DNA of 64,000 nt from Saprospiraceae bacterium. Its GTDB lineage: Bacteria > Bacteroidota > Bacteroidia > Chitinophagales > Saprospiraceae. The stretch spans positions 2,332,501 through 2,396,500 of the forward strand of contig JADJWV010000002.1 in assembly GCA_016716185.1 (NCBI GenBank), in the 5' to 3' direction. The notes below the pieces were generated by a model that had not been told where the DNA came from, ran no database searches, and worked only from the letters and a program-made list of their open reading frames with translations. Positions 46,792-55,434 of this stretch are shown here, piece by piece. The translations under genes and the position numbers were made by a program. Every line of letters starts with the position of its first letter. Position 1 is the first letter of the stretch.

Positions 46792-47895
46792 ATGCTCAGT
46801 AAAATTAACAAGCGGGTGTTCACTGTGCTTCTTCATTTATTAATTCTCATTACTGGAGTTGCTCAGAAGAATTACATCTATGTTTCCGATGCCGGAAATT
46901 TTCAGTCTCCTCCCTGGCAGATTTTGAGATTTGACGAAAATGGACAAAATGGAATTGTATTTACAAAAGAACAACTCAACTGGCCGCAGGATATTTTATT
47001 CCTCGAGCACAAGAACGAAGCTTTAATATCTAATTTCCAAAGCCTTTCCATTTCGCGACATGACGCCTCCACTGGAAACTTTCTGAATGTGTTTGCTTAC
47101 AATATTGGGGGCCCGACACGTATGAAAATTGGCAAAGACGGACTGCTTTATGTTTTGCAATGGTCTGGAAACGGAAAAGTCAAACGGTATGATCTGGAAG
47201 GAAATTGGATTGATGACTTCACTAAAACAGCTGTACCTACAAGTATAGGAATTGATTGGGATAGTTCAGGAAATTTATACGTTTCATCTTATTCCAGCAA
47301 ATACGTCGAAAAATTTAACGCAGACGGGGAATCTCTTGGTAAATTCATAGCGAGTGGACTAAGCGGTCCGACCAACATAGAATTTGATGAAGACGGCAAT
47401 CTGCTTGTCTTAGATTACGATGCAGGAGTCGTCAGAAAATTTGATAAAAACGGAAATAAAATAAACGATTTAACCACAGGAGTTGGGCAATGCGAAGGAT
47501 TGCATCTGATGCAAAATGGCAATTTCCTGGTTGGTGTTGGCTCGAAATCAAGCATAAAAGAGTACAATAAAAACGGACAATTTATAAAGGACGTAGTACT
47601 TCAGGGCAACCTTGGGCTCAAAACACCTAATGCCGTGGTTGTTCGCCCTGTCTCAACCAAAACCATCAACCCTAAATACTCGAATGCTTGGCTATACTCC
47701 TGTTCTGGAAATGAATGCACACCAAACAAAGAGCTCATTCAGTCGATAGAGTCCGTCGAAATCTACAATTCAACAGGTCAATTGGTCCAGAAATTAAAAC
47801 CGGACCAAAGTTTCAGCAAAGATTCTCCTGAGCAAATTCTAATAGCGGTGGGTATCAATGGTGACGGGAAAATTCTTCATCAAATAATTCTGTAG
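46792..47895 (+). CDS. Secreted NHL-type beta-propeller protein
   Basis: 367 residues with a signal peptide (FTVLLHLLILITGVAQ). Repeated strands of the form 'GPT-x-x-F-D-DGNLLVLDYDAGVVRKFDKNG' (at least five) make an NHL or SMP-30-like propeller. The last ~70 residues (SVEIYNSTGQLVQKLKP... ILHQIIL) resemble a T9SS sorting domain. Likely ligand binding or adhesion; no enzyme residues assigned. Confidence 0.68.
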   Translation: MLSKINKRVFTVLLHLLILITGVAQKNYIYVSDAGNFQSPPWQILRFDENGQNGIVFTKEQLNWPQDILFLEHKNEALISNFQSLSISRHDASTGNFLNVFAYNIGGPTRMKIGKDGLLYVLQWSGNGKVKRYDLEGNWIDDFTKTAVPTSIGIDWDSSGNLYVSSYSSKYVEKFNADGESLGKFIASGLSGPTNIEFDEDGNLLVLDYDAGVVRKFDKNGNKINDLTTGVGQCEGLHLMQNGNFLVGVGSKSSIKEYNKNGQFIKDVVLQGNLGLKTPNAVVVRPVSTKTINPKYSNAWLYSCSGNECTPNKELIQSIESVEIYNSTGQLVQKLKPDQSFSKDSPEQILIAVGINGDGKILHQIIL

Positions 47896-47991
47896 CAAAT
47901 CTGTTATCACAAAACAATAAACTCCATGAAATAACTCTTCACACCATCCTTGAATCCCGGAATAATGTCATCGTAAAAGCGTTTATTATTA

Positions 47992-50316
47992 TTAATCTTT
48001 TGTAAACTGTGCATAAATCCTGGCTTTCGCCCAATCAATATTAACAAGACTATATTTAGGTACGACATTACCATTGGGTAGCTTTGTTTTTAGAATAGCG
48101 GAAGTATTCACAAAATGCTGTTGAGCTGAAATTCCGCTGACATCGATGTTCATTTGCTCAGAATTTCTTTCAGATATAGGCAAATTTTTAAACTCCACAT
48201 TACTTTCATAGATAGCTTGATCATTTTCCCAGTAATAGTATCCTTTTAATGCAATTAGCTGCTTCAGATCTGCTGATATTTGTCCCTCTAATTTCTGTTT
48301 GTAAAAAATTGTTGCATCTCCATAATCAAATTCGGCAATAAATTTTAACCCATTCCAATTCAATATGGGAAGTGCATAAAACGCTGGTACATTAGAATAG
48401 CTTAATGTGCCCTCATAATGTCCATCATCAAAATAAAATGGCTTATCACCTGCTTTATTTCCAACAAATAAAATATCAAGTCGCTCATAATTATCTTCTT
48501 TCACCTGTACTTTAATGTTTGCTTTTCCAAAGTCCCTTGAATTGACCACATCATAAACTTCAACATTCACAGTGTAATCACCTGGCATCGAATATTTATA
48601 TGACATCAAAGTATCGTTATAAACTGTTTTTTTATTACCATTTCCAAAATCCCATAATAATCGGGCTCCATCTGGTATGGTTCCATTAGACCTGACATAA
48701 AATTGCACCTCTTCACCTACAGAAAATTCCGTTTGATCTGCTTCCAGCCAAATTTTCTGCACTTCAATTTTATAATAATGGAAACCAATCCACATATCAG
48801 AATTATTAAAACGTTCGCCCATAATATTTACGCCAATTAAATTATCGGTCGGCTGAAGAAGTTTTAGAGATTCTGCCGGGTCTTGTACATCCCATTCTTT
48901 TGTTTGTGGATTGAGATAGTGAAGAATTTCAGAAAATCTTATAGTATCGGCTGTTTCATCAGCTTCAACTGTGATAAAAAATTCATCAAATGGCAAATTA
49001 TTTATTTCTCCATTAAATGCTTCCTGCAGTTTAATTTTTTGAAACCGAACATCTATTGGATTTGCATAAACTTCATAGCTTGGAAATAATTCTTTTGCAA
49101 TGCTGTGATCTCCTGTTTTTAAAAACAATGCGTCCACTTGTTTCTTAGAAACAACTGTAGAAAGTGGGATATGAAATATTTTTCTAAATTCATAATAACG
49201 ATTTTCTTCAATAGCCTGGGCGTTTTCTGCTGACACATAGGGTAAAAATTTATTTTCAATCAAATTGTATTTCATTAAACCAAGATTATCAGGATAATTT
49301 GGATCGTAAATCTGAATATGGACTTCATCTCCTACAAATTCAAATGATGTTGCAACAACCATATGTGAATAATTTGAATTCACTGCATTCCCAACAAACA
49401 TTAATTGAGGATCCCGATTAAAAAATAATGAATAAGCCATACTCCAAAAATTATCTTCATCCGAACTTGTAAAATTTGCCAAAAACACTTCTGAAAATGC
49501 ACCATTCCAAGTTTCATCGAATAGAGATTGCAGTGCACTTGCAAACCGAAGTCCATCCGCATCATCGTCAGAAAGCATTGGAGTCTGAAACCAATAACCA
49601 TGGTTATCAAAATGTTCTTTTAGTAGCAAACTGGTCTTTCGGTCTTGATAATAATATGATGCTCCTATTGACATGCCGGCACAATTTCCAACACTGGACC
49701 ATGTTCCTCTATTTGCAAATGACCATCCATTTACGGCGGGTTTAAAGTAACTTTCAAAAAATCCTCCAAATTGAATAAGCTCCTTTTCAAAGGAACCGAC
49801 TACAATCAGAGAAAAATGGCGCACTGCCACTGTGATGATCCCATCTTTATAAGAAATGATCGGAATACTTTCCAAGTGGCCTGTGGACCTGTCAAAATAA
49901 AAAGGTGCAAGTTTTTCACTTGTGTTTGCTGATGTATGGATCGTCAAATACATAACTTTATTTGCATAATCCCCGCCGTTTTCAATTTCAATGAGGGGAG
50001 TCACTGGATTAAAAACTGAACCAAACTCATGGGATTGAATTTCATAATAAGAAATTACAAATTCTTTATCGTTATTATAACTGTCTTCGCGTACCCGTAT
50101 CGTCATATTATCAACAGGAGTATTTGGTGCATTTACTTCCAGTAAAGCACCATTCTTGGGAACCCATTGCCTAAAAACTTCTTTCCGGGGTCCAGTCTTT
50201 ATTTTGGTAAAATTTTGATTGTCATCATCATCCTTACTACAAGAAATAAAAAAACCAAATACAAATAATAATACCAGATTTATGAAACTTTTCAAAAATG
50301 CGAAACTTGAATTCAT
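47992..50316 (-). CDS. Large lipoprotein with possible papain-like fold and PKD domain
   Basis: 774 residues from the ATG at 50316, which gives a clean lipoprotein signal (INLVLLFVFGFFISCSKDDD). An earlier in-frame start at 50382 adds a cytosol-like stretch. Residues ~210-400 hold a possible cysteine-peptidase set: GNCAGMSIGASYY (Cys), SHMVVATSFEF (His) and IQIYDPNYPDN (Asp/Asn). A PKD domain follows (RLLWDFGNGNKKTVYND, YSMPGDYTVNVEVYD). Surface lipoprotein, perhaps a peptidase or transglutaminase-like enzyme. Family not identified. Confidence 0.55.
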   Translation of the reverse strand: MNSSFAFLKSFINLVLLFVFGFFISCSKDDDDNQNFTKIKTGPRKEVFRQWVPKNGALLEVNAPNTPVDNMTIRVREDSYNNDKEFVISYYEIQSHEFGSVFNPVTPLIEIENGGDYANKVMYLTIHTSANTSEKLAPFYFDRSTGHLESIPIISYKDGIITVAVRHFSLIVVGSFEKELIQFGGFFESYFKPAVNGWSFANRGTWSSVGNCAGMSIGASYYYQDRKTSLLLKEHFDNHGYWFQTPMLSDDDADGLRFASALQSLFDETWNGAFSEVFLANFTSSDEDNFWSMAYSLFFNRDPQLMFVGNAVNSNYSHMVVATSFEFVGDEVHIQIYDPNYPDNLGLMKYNLIENKFLPYVSAENAQAIEENRYYEFRKIFHIPLSTVVSKKQVDALFLKTGDHSIAKELFPSYEVYANPIDVRFQKIKLQEAFNGEINNLPFDEFFITVEADETADTIRFSEILHYLNPQTKEWDVQDPAESLKLLQPTDNLIGVNIMGERFNNSDMWIGFHYYKIEVQKIWLEADQTEFSVGEEVQFYVRSNGTIPDGARLLWDFGNGNKKTVYNDTLMSYKYSMPGDYTVNVEVYDVVNSRDFGKANIKVQVKEDNYERLDILFVGNKAGDKPFYFDDGHYEGTLSYSNVPAFYALPILNWNGLKFIAEFDYGDATIFYKQKLEGQISADLKQLIALKGYYYWENDQAIYESNVEFKNLPISERNSEQMNIDVSGISAQQHFVNTSAILKTKLPNGNVVPKYSLVNIDWAKARIYAQFTKD

Positions 50317-50681
50317 CACTAAAAATTTAATTAATAAAAAATAACATCGTTCTTTACTCTTACAAATTTCTGATAAAGACACTCTTAATTTAAACGTCTT
50401 AAATCATCGGATAAAATGATTTTCATCAGAACTCCAGGTTTTAGAATTGAATGCATGTTCATTCTTATCTGCGATGAATTTGATTCAATGTGGTGTTGAT
50501 GTATGTAGCCTTAAATTTCGAATTGGCAATACTTTGGAAAATGCTAATATAGTTCCCTGGGGTGCTCTGCCAGCAGTCAGTCTTGGAACCAGGAACGTTT
50601 TGATTACACCGATTCAACACTTCAAAAAAAAAAAAAAAAAAAAAGAAGAAGAATGTCCTTTCGAACATCCCTCTTTAATTT
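50317..50681. other. Gene-free stretch with a 21-A homopolymer
   Basis: No convincing gene. It contains an uninterrupted run of 21 A (50624-50644) just before the tRNA-tail array, and a GAATGTCC...GAACATCC segment that resembles a diverged version of the array terminators. Confidence 0.6.
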
Positions 50682-51298
50682 CCGGGGCACCACCCCATCA
50701 ATACTGATGGGGGAATCTGGGACCCTGGCTCCCTTGCCAGTATGAGCCTTCCACAAAATCTCTTAAAAAATAAAAAGGGAATGATCTTTTCATCATTCCC
50801 TTTTGTCGGGGCACCACCCCATCAATACTGATGGGGGAATCTGGGACCCTGGCTCCCTTGCCAGTATGAGCCTTCCACAAAATCTCTTAAAAAATAAAAA
50901 GGGAATGATCTTTTCATCATTCCCTTTTGTCGGGGCACCACCCCATCAATACTGATGGGGGAACCTGGGACCCTGGCTCCTTCGGCGCCATTCTCTCTCC
51001 AGTACTCCTTCTAAAAAGAAAAAGGGAATGATCGCATGACCATTCCCTTTTGTCGGGGCACCACCCCATCAATACTGATGGGGGAACCTGGGACCCTGGC
51101 TCCTTTGTCAGTATGAGCCTTCCACAAAATTTCTTAAAAAATAAAAAGGGAATGATCTTTTCATCATTCCCTTTTGTCGGGGCACCACCCCATCAGTACT
51201 GATGGGGGAACCTGGGACCTTGGCGCCTTCGGCGCCATACTCTCTCCAGTACTCCTTCTAAAAAGAAAAAGGGAATGATCGCATGACCATTCCCTTTT
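50682..51298 (-). repeat. Five tandem relics of the tRNA-Pro 3' end plus terminator
   Basis: Units of 122-124 bp start at about 50682, 50806, 50930, 51052 and 51176. Each holds, read on the minus strand, a T-arm piece (GTCCCAGGTTC), the insert CCCCATCAGTATTGATGGGG in place of the rest of the T loop, the tRNA-Pro acceptor 3' strand (TGGTGCCCCGA), and a GGGAATGAT...ATCATTCCC-type terminator. Two spacer types are mixed along the array. The last unit abuts the intact tRNA-Pro. Confidence 0.85.
51267..51298 (-). terminator. Terminator of tRNA-Pro
   Basis: Stem AAAAGGGAATG / CATTCCCTTTT (11 bp, 10-nt loop) directly behind the tRNA 3' end, followed by T residues on the minus strand. Similar hairpins recur in each relic unit. 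Confidence 0.8.
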
Positions 51299-51299
51299 G

Positions 51300-51374
51300 T
51301 CGGGGCACCAGGATTCGAACCTGGGACCCCCTGCTCCCAAAGCAGGTGCGCTAACCGGACTGCGCTACGCCCCG
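51300..51374 (-). tRNA. tRNA-Pro (anticodon TGG)
   Basis: 75 nt with a cloverleaf: acceptor CGGGGCG / TGCCCCG plus discriminator A, D-arm GCGCAGTCCGGTTAGCGC, anticodon stem-loop CTGC-TTTGGGA-GCAG with TGG, T-arm CCAGG-TTCGAAT-CCTGG. The 3' CCA is not encoded. Confidence 0.95.
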
Positions 51375-51384
51375 AATTCAGCAT

Positions 51385-51504
51385 GAGTGTGGGTGTGGGT
51401 GTGGGTGTGGATTTGAGTGTGAGTGTGGATTTGGGTGTGAGTGTGGATTTGAGTGTGAGTGTGGATTTGAGTGTGAGTGTGGATTTGAGTGTGGGTGTGA
51501 GTGT
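51385..51504. repeat. Hexamer minisatellite, 20 units (GAGTGT/GGGTGT/GGATTT)
   Basis: 120 bp in strict 6-bp register just upstream of the tRNA-Pro 5' end. Three unit types are mixed. Confidence 0.92.
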
Positions 51505-51541
51505 GATTATTCAATATTCCTTTTCGGATTGAGGGATTATC

Positions 51542-51895
51542 TCAATCCTCTTTTACATTGCGGTACATTCCCAGCAACATCTTAGAAATCTGTTCGTAAG
51601 ACTGATAAAAATCGTCAAACAAATCATCATCTATCATTTTCATTCCTTTCAGCACATCCAGAATTGCCACACACTCAAAAGCTGACGATCTGGAGACAGT
51701 AAAAAAATGTTTTTTTTCCTTTGGACTAAAACGACCCGTGCCCTCTGCAAGGTTCAGCTGAATGCTTAAAGTTGCCCTTTTAAGTTCGTCAATCAGGTAT
51801 TTATCATTCAACGAGCCGGCAAAGATATACTTTAATACCTTTTGGTTGGTACTCTTGATGAGCTGATAAATTTCTAACTTCTCAAAATCAAACAT
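51542..51895 (-). CDS. Four-helix-bundle protein (S23/23S-rRNA-IVP family)
   Basis: 117 residues, all helical: FDFEKLEIYQLIKSTNQKVLKYI, IDELKRATLSIQLNLAEGTGRFSPKEKKHFF, SSAFECVAILDVLKG, YEQISKMLLGMYRNV. The ATLSIQLNLAEGTGR segment is the hallmark of the family. Function is unknown; proteins of this type are scattered in Bacteroidota and sometimes lie in 23S rRNA insertions. Here the gene stands alone between minisatellites and tRNAs. Confidence 0.85.
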   Translation of the reverse strand: MFDFEKLEIYQLIKSTNQKVLKYIFAGSLNDKYLIDELKRATLSIQLNLAEGTGRFSPKEKKHFFTVSRSSAFECVAILDVLKGMKMIDDDLFDDFYQSYEQISKMLLGMYRNVKED

Positions 51896-51943
51896 TCAAT
51901 CACTTTATAATCAAATAAATAATTTCCAATCGCTCTCTTCCAC

Positions 51944-51990
51944 ACACCCACACTCACACCCACACTCACACCCACACTCACACCCACACT
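51944..51990. repeat. Hexamer minisatellite, opposite orientation (ACACCC/ACACTC)
   Basis: Eight hexamers, the reverse complement of the GGGTGT/GAGTGT units at 51385-51504. With that array it brackets the four-helix-bundle gene as an inverted pair. Confidence 0.9.
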
Positions 51991-51997
51991 GGATTCG

Positions 51998-52086
51998 CGG
52001 TGAGGGAGGGATTCGAACCCTCGGTACCCCTTTCGAAGTACGACGGTTTAGCAAACCGTTGGTTTCAGCCACTCACCCACCTCACC
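51998..52086 (-). tRNA. tRNA-Ser (anticodon GCT)
   Basis: 89 nt class II tRNA: acceptor GGTGAGG / CCTCACC, anticodon stem-loop ACGGT-TTGCTAA-ACCGT with GCT, long variable arm (GTACTTCGAAAGGGGTAC), T-arm GAGGG-TTCGAAT-CCCTC. No encoded CCA. Confidence 0.95.
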
Positions 52087-52456
52087 TGCAAAGTCCTTTA
52101 TCATCAACGCCTGTTTATTTCAGACGCAATATTTTTCTCATCGCCTTTGAACCTCGTTAAACTCCCCTATTTCTAACTGCACTGATTTCTAAACATTTAC
52201 CGGATTCCATACACCCACACTCACTCACACCCACACTCACTCAAACTCACCCACACTCACCCCATGCTGGATTCCTCACCCCCGCCTGACTGACGCCAGT
52301 CGGGCAGGCATGCTGGATTCCACACCTTCAAAGTCCTTAATCTTTCTAAAGCCCTCAATTTCTTTTCAGATTCTGCTAAAATGGGGCAAGCCATTTTAAC
52401 TAATAATCAAGGATTTACAAAAATTTAAATCAAAAACGGACGCAAAAATAGGAAAT
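52087..52456. other. Repeat-bearing intergenic region upstream of tRNA-Ser and downstream of dnaA
   Basis: Holds a third hexamer patch of ACACCC/ACTC type (52211-52263) and a REP-like hairpin CCTGACTG-ACGC-CAGTCGGG (about 52287-52306). No gene and no DnaA-box cluster seen. Confidence 0.7.
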
Positions 52457-53887
52457 CTATTTTATCCTTTGGCTTTTATGGATCTTCTTTTGTACGACTT
52501 CGGCAATTTCTGTGAAAATCGGGTCAGAATCTAACAGGTATTTGGCCATATTGCAGGAATAAAGCACGGTTGCGTGATCTTTTCCTCCAAAAAATTCTCC
52601 TATTTGTTTTAATGATTTCTGAGTCATTTGTTTTGAAAAATACATGGCCATTTGTCTGGCAAGAACCACATGCCGCTGCCGCCCCTTACCAACCAGCCTT
52701 TCGATGGGTATTTTATATTGATCAGCAACAATTTTAGCAATGGTCTCGACCGACAATTCCTGGTTGACCTGGTTCACAAAACTGTGAACCACTTCTTTGG
52801 CAAGCTCCAGATCAATTTTCTTGAAATTCAAGGAAGATTGGGCAATCATAGACACCAATGCCCCTTCGAGTTCGCGAATATTGGATTTGATATTCTGACA
52901 CAGATACTCCATAACATTTTCGGGAAGATGCTGTTGGTTTTGATCCAACTTGGCCAGCAAAATAGCCATCCTGGTTTCAAAATCAGGCGAACTAAGGTCA
53001 GCACTTAATCCCCATTTGAATCTGCTTACGAGGCGCTCTTCGATATCCTGAAGATCTTTAGGAGGCCGGTCAGAACTCAATACGATCTGTTTACCACTCT
53101 GATGCAACTGGTTGAACAAATGGAAAAAGATTTCCTGAGTTCCGGATTTTCCGGCAAAAAATTGAATATCGTCAAGCAGTAAAACATCGAGGTTCTGATA
53201 AAAATTGGAGAACTCAGATACACTATTGTTCTTTACAGCAAGAATAAACTGATTTGTAAATTTTTCAGCATTCGTATAAATGATATTCTTTTCTGGAAAA
53301 TTTTGCAATACTCCGTTTCCAATAGCTTGTACCAAATGGGTCTTTCCCAATCCCACCGATCCGTAAATGACCAGCGGATTAAACATATTGCCTGGTTTCT
53401 GAGTGATGTGCAGTCCAGCCTGCCTTGCTACCCGATTACAACTTCCTTCGATGAAATTTTCGAAACTGTATTTTGGAGACAAGTTCGAATCGATCTTTAG
53501 TTTTCTGATCCCCGGAATGACAAACGGATTAGCAATGGCTCCCGGATCATTCAATCCTTCCTTCTCCGATTTTGATTGTTTTTTATGAAAGCCCGGTTTG
53601 TTATGATCTTCAACCAAAATCTGATACTCCAATTTCCCCTGATCTCCCAATTCCTTGCGAACTGAATTGCGGAGTAAAGTCAAAAAATTGCTTTCAATCC
53701 ATTCGTAAAAAAATTTATTGGGAACCTGAATGGTCAACGCATGACCCACTAACCGGATGGGAACAATCGGTTCAAACCACTTTCTAAAATTATCTTTGGT
53801 CACAGCATTCCGGATGAGGTCGAGAATATTATTCCAGACCACAATGGGATCGGTGGTGCTATGTTGTAAAGTTGTTTTCAATATCAC
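52457..53887 (-). CDS. dnaA: Chromosomal replication initiator DnaA
   Basis: 476 residues, GTG start at 53887. Domain I ~13-95 (VWNNILDLIRNAVTKDNFRKWFEP), AAA+ domain with Walker A GSVGLGKTH and Walker B VLLLDDIQFF, and domain IV signature GKGRQRHVVLARQMAMYFSKQ and GGKDHATVLYSC. It binds DnaA boxes and opens oriC. No DnaA-box cluster (TTATCCACA-like) is visible in the flanks, so the origin is probably elsewhere, as in several Bacteroidota. Confidence 0.96.
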   Translation of the reverse strand: MILKTTLQHSTTDPIVVWNNILDLIRNAVTKDNFRKWFEPIVPIRLVGHALTIQVPNKFFYEWIESNFLTLLRNSVRKELGDQGKLEYQILVEDHNKPGFHKKQSKSEKEGLNDPGAIANPFVIPGIRKLKIDSNLSPKYSFENFIEGSCNRVARQAGLHITQKPGNMFNPLVIYGSVGLGKTHLVQAIGNGVLQNFPEKNIIYTNAEKFTNQFILAVKNNSVSEFSNFYQNLDVLLLDDIQFFAGKSGTQEIFFHLFNQLHQSGKQIVLSSDRPPKDLQDIEERLVSRFKWGLSADLSSPDFETRMAILLAKLDQNQQHLPENVMEYLCQNIKSNIRELEGALVSMIAQSSLNFKKIDLELAKEVVHSFVNQVNQELSVETIAKIVADQYKIPIERLVGKGRQRHVVLARQMAMYFSKQMTQKSLKQIGEFFGGKDHATVLYSCNMAKYLLDSDPIFTEIAEVVQKKIHKSQRIK

Positions 53888-54053
53888 TGTTTCGGAGACA
53901 GGGAAAAGGATTGCAAATTTGCAAAAATTCCAATGACTCTTCCGATTCTTACATAAAAATTTTTTATTTTATTAACCATTGAAAATTTGCCATTTAAATA
54001 TAATGTTAATGCATTATTTATAAAGATTTGATTTATAGAGTTTAGAATAAAAC

Positions 54054-54803
54054 TCAATTCTGCATTGGATTCCGGAATCCCGCCAATTTCAAAAACGCTT
54101 CGATCGCTTTTCGCTTTTGTTCAGTCAAATCGTAGGAAATGCAATCTTTAAAGTAAGAGCTCAATATTTCGGCAGGTATGTTGTATTGGTTAAAATCTTC
54201 GTTAACTAAAAAATAGTTCAAGTCTTCAGCGAAAGCCTGAGTTAATGCAGTTTCAAATACTTCATCAATTTTGAATTTGGAAACCCAAATCGCAAACACA
54301 AAAGGCAGTCCTGTAAATTTATTCCATTCTAATCCAAGATCCATAGAATACTTATACTGATGCTCAGATACAAAAACTTCATCGCCAATAATGACCCTTG
54401 CAGTCTTCAATCGAATTTCCTGATCCTTATTATTTTTTATAAGAATCCCGTTCCATTTCCAATAATTCTCTACGAGAATTTTAAGCAAAATATTGGAAGT
54501 GCGCGATGCATCGCTCAGTACAATTTGTTCAATTTCATCAAATTTATAATTACTAAAAAGTCTGACAGTCTTCACAGCAGAATTCGAACCAATACAATAG
54601 GGTGTAATGCCGTATAATTTTTCAAAATCGCAAAGTGCACCCACAGGTAGCAATGCAATATCTACAAAATCATTTTTCAATAAACCTGCGCATTCGGATG
54701 GAAGTGCGCGCTCCCAATTCAATAAACCTCTTTGCTCCAATCGATCCAATGCATAACTGAAAGGGAGGGAATTCAGATATTTTACAGAAGCCAGTTTGTA
54801 CAT
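54054..54803 (-). CDS. mqnA: Chorismate dehydratase MqnA (futalosine pathway)
   Basis: 249 residues from the ATG at 54803, which overlaps the upstream stop by one base; a TTG at 54836 is less likely. Family signature KLASVKYLNSLPFSYAL, then ALPSECAGLLKNDFVDIALLPVGAL and DASRTSNILLKILVENYW. MqnA makes 3-enolpyruvoylbenzoate, the first committed step of the futalosine route to menaquinone. It is the last gene of the mqnE operon. Confidence 0.88.
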   Translation of the reverse strand: MYKLASVKYLNSLPFSYALDRLEQRGLLNWERALPSECAGLLKNDFVDIALLPVGALCDFEKLYGITPYCIGSNSAVKTVRLFSNYKFDEIEQIVLSDASRTSNILLKILVENYWKWNGILIKNNKDQEIRLKTARVIIGDEVFVSEHQYKYSMDLGLEWNKFTGLPFVFAIWVSKFKIDEVFETALTQAFAEDLNYFLVNEDFNQYNIPAEILSSYFKDCISYDLTEQKRKAIEAFLKLAGFRNPMQN

Positions 54804-55426
54804 CAAATCAGAATCTTGGGCTGAAGATGATCGCAATTATTCTCAGAAAGTATTTTCCAACCTCTCCGGTTCCAACCTACGATATATAAACAAGTATTTT
54901 GATGGCCTATCATTTCCATAGAACTCAAGGGCTGACTCCCTATCAAACACATCATAGCTCTGAGTGTTCTGCCATGCGTTGCAATCAATGCAGTTGTAAA
55001 ATTTTCTGCCTGAACATGATCCAGAAATGATTGGATGCGAACTCCCAAATCCCATGCGGATTCACCTCCTTCGGGTTTATCGCTGTAAATTCCGTTGGAC
55101 CATGATCGAATGATGCGGTGGTATTTTTCCATCAGTTCGGGCTCACCGCATTTTCCTTCGTGTTCACCCCAGCAAATTTCATCAATGCGTTCATCCCTTA
55201 CAACAGACAGATCTTCTCTTTCAAATGCCGCAATTGTTTGATAGGTTCTCACTTGAGTAGAAGCCCATAACCTGTCAAATGTAATATGTTTGTATTCATT
55301 AAAAAAAGACAAGGCTTGAGAATTTCCTGTTTCATTCAAATGCGAGTTTATGCTTCGGCCTTGTACTATGCCAGACAAATTATAATCTGTTTCGCCATGT
55401 CTCAATATATAAAGTAATTTATCCAT
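54803..55426 (-). CDS. Histidine phosphatase (phosphoglycerate-mutase-like)
   Basis: 207 residues. The catalytic RHGETDYN motif near the N-terminus (LYILRHGETDYN), second His in ATHGRTLRAM, plus GRSINSHLNETG and WGEHEGKCGE. Acts on a small phosphate ester; substrate unknown. It is locked between mqnE (8 bp) and mqnA (1-bp overlap), so it may serve menaquinone synthesis or salvage. Confidence 0.85.
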   Translation of the reverse strand: MDKLLYILRHGETDYNLSGIVQGRSINSHLNETGNSQALSFFNEYKHITFDRLWASTQVRTYQTIAAFEREDLSVVRDERIDEICWGEHEGKCGEPELMEKYHRIIRSWSNGIYSDKPEGGESAWDLGVRIQSFLDHVQAENFTTALIATHGRTLRAMMCLIGSQPLSSMEMIGHQNTCLYIVGWNRRGWKILSENNCDHLQPKILI

Positions 55427-55434
55427 GGTTATGT

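Noticed and set aside
50447..50880. Short frames over the A-run and tRNA-tail units
   Set aside because: They follow repeat DNA and change with unit number; no conserved protein features.
51193..51384. 63-aa frame over tRNA-Pro
   Set aside because: It overlaps the intact tRNA and its terminator; a typical false frame on tRNA genes.
52087..54053. oriC next to dnaA
   Set aside because: No cluster of DnaA boxes or AT-rich unwinding element with boxes was found on either side of the gene.
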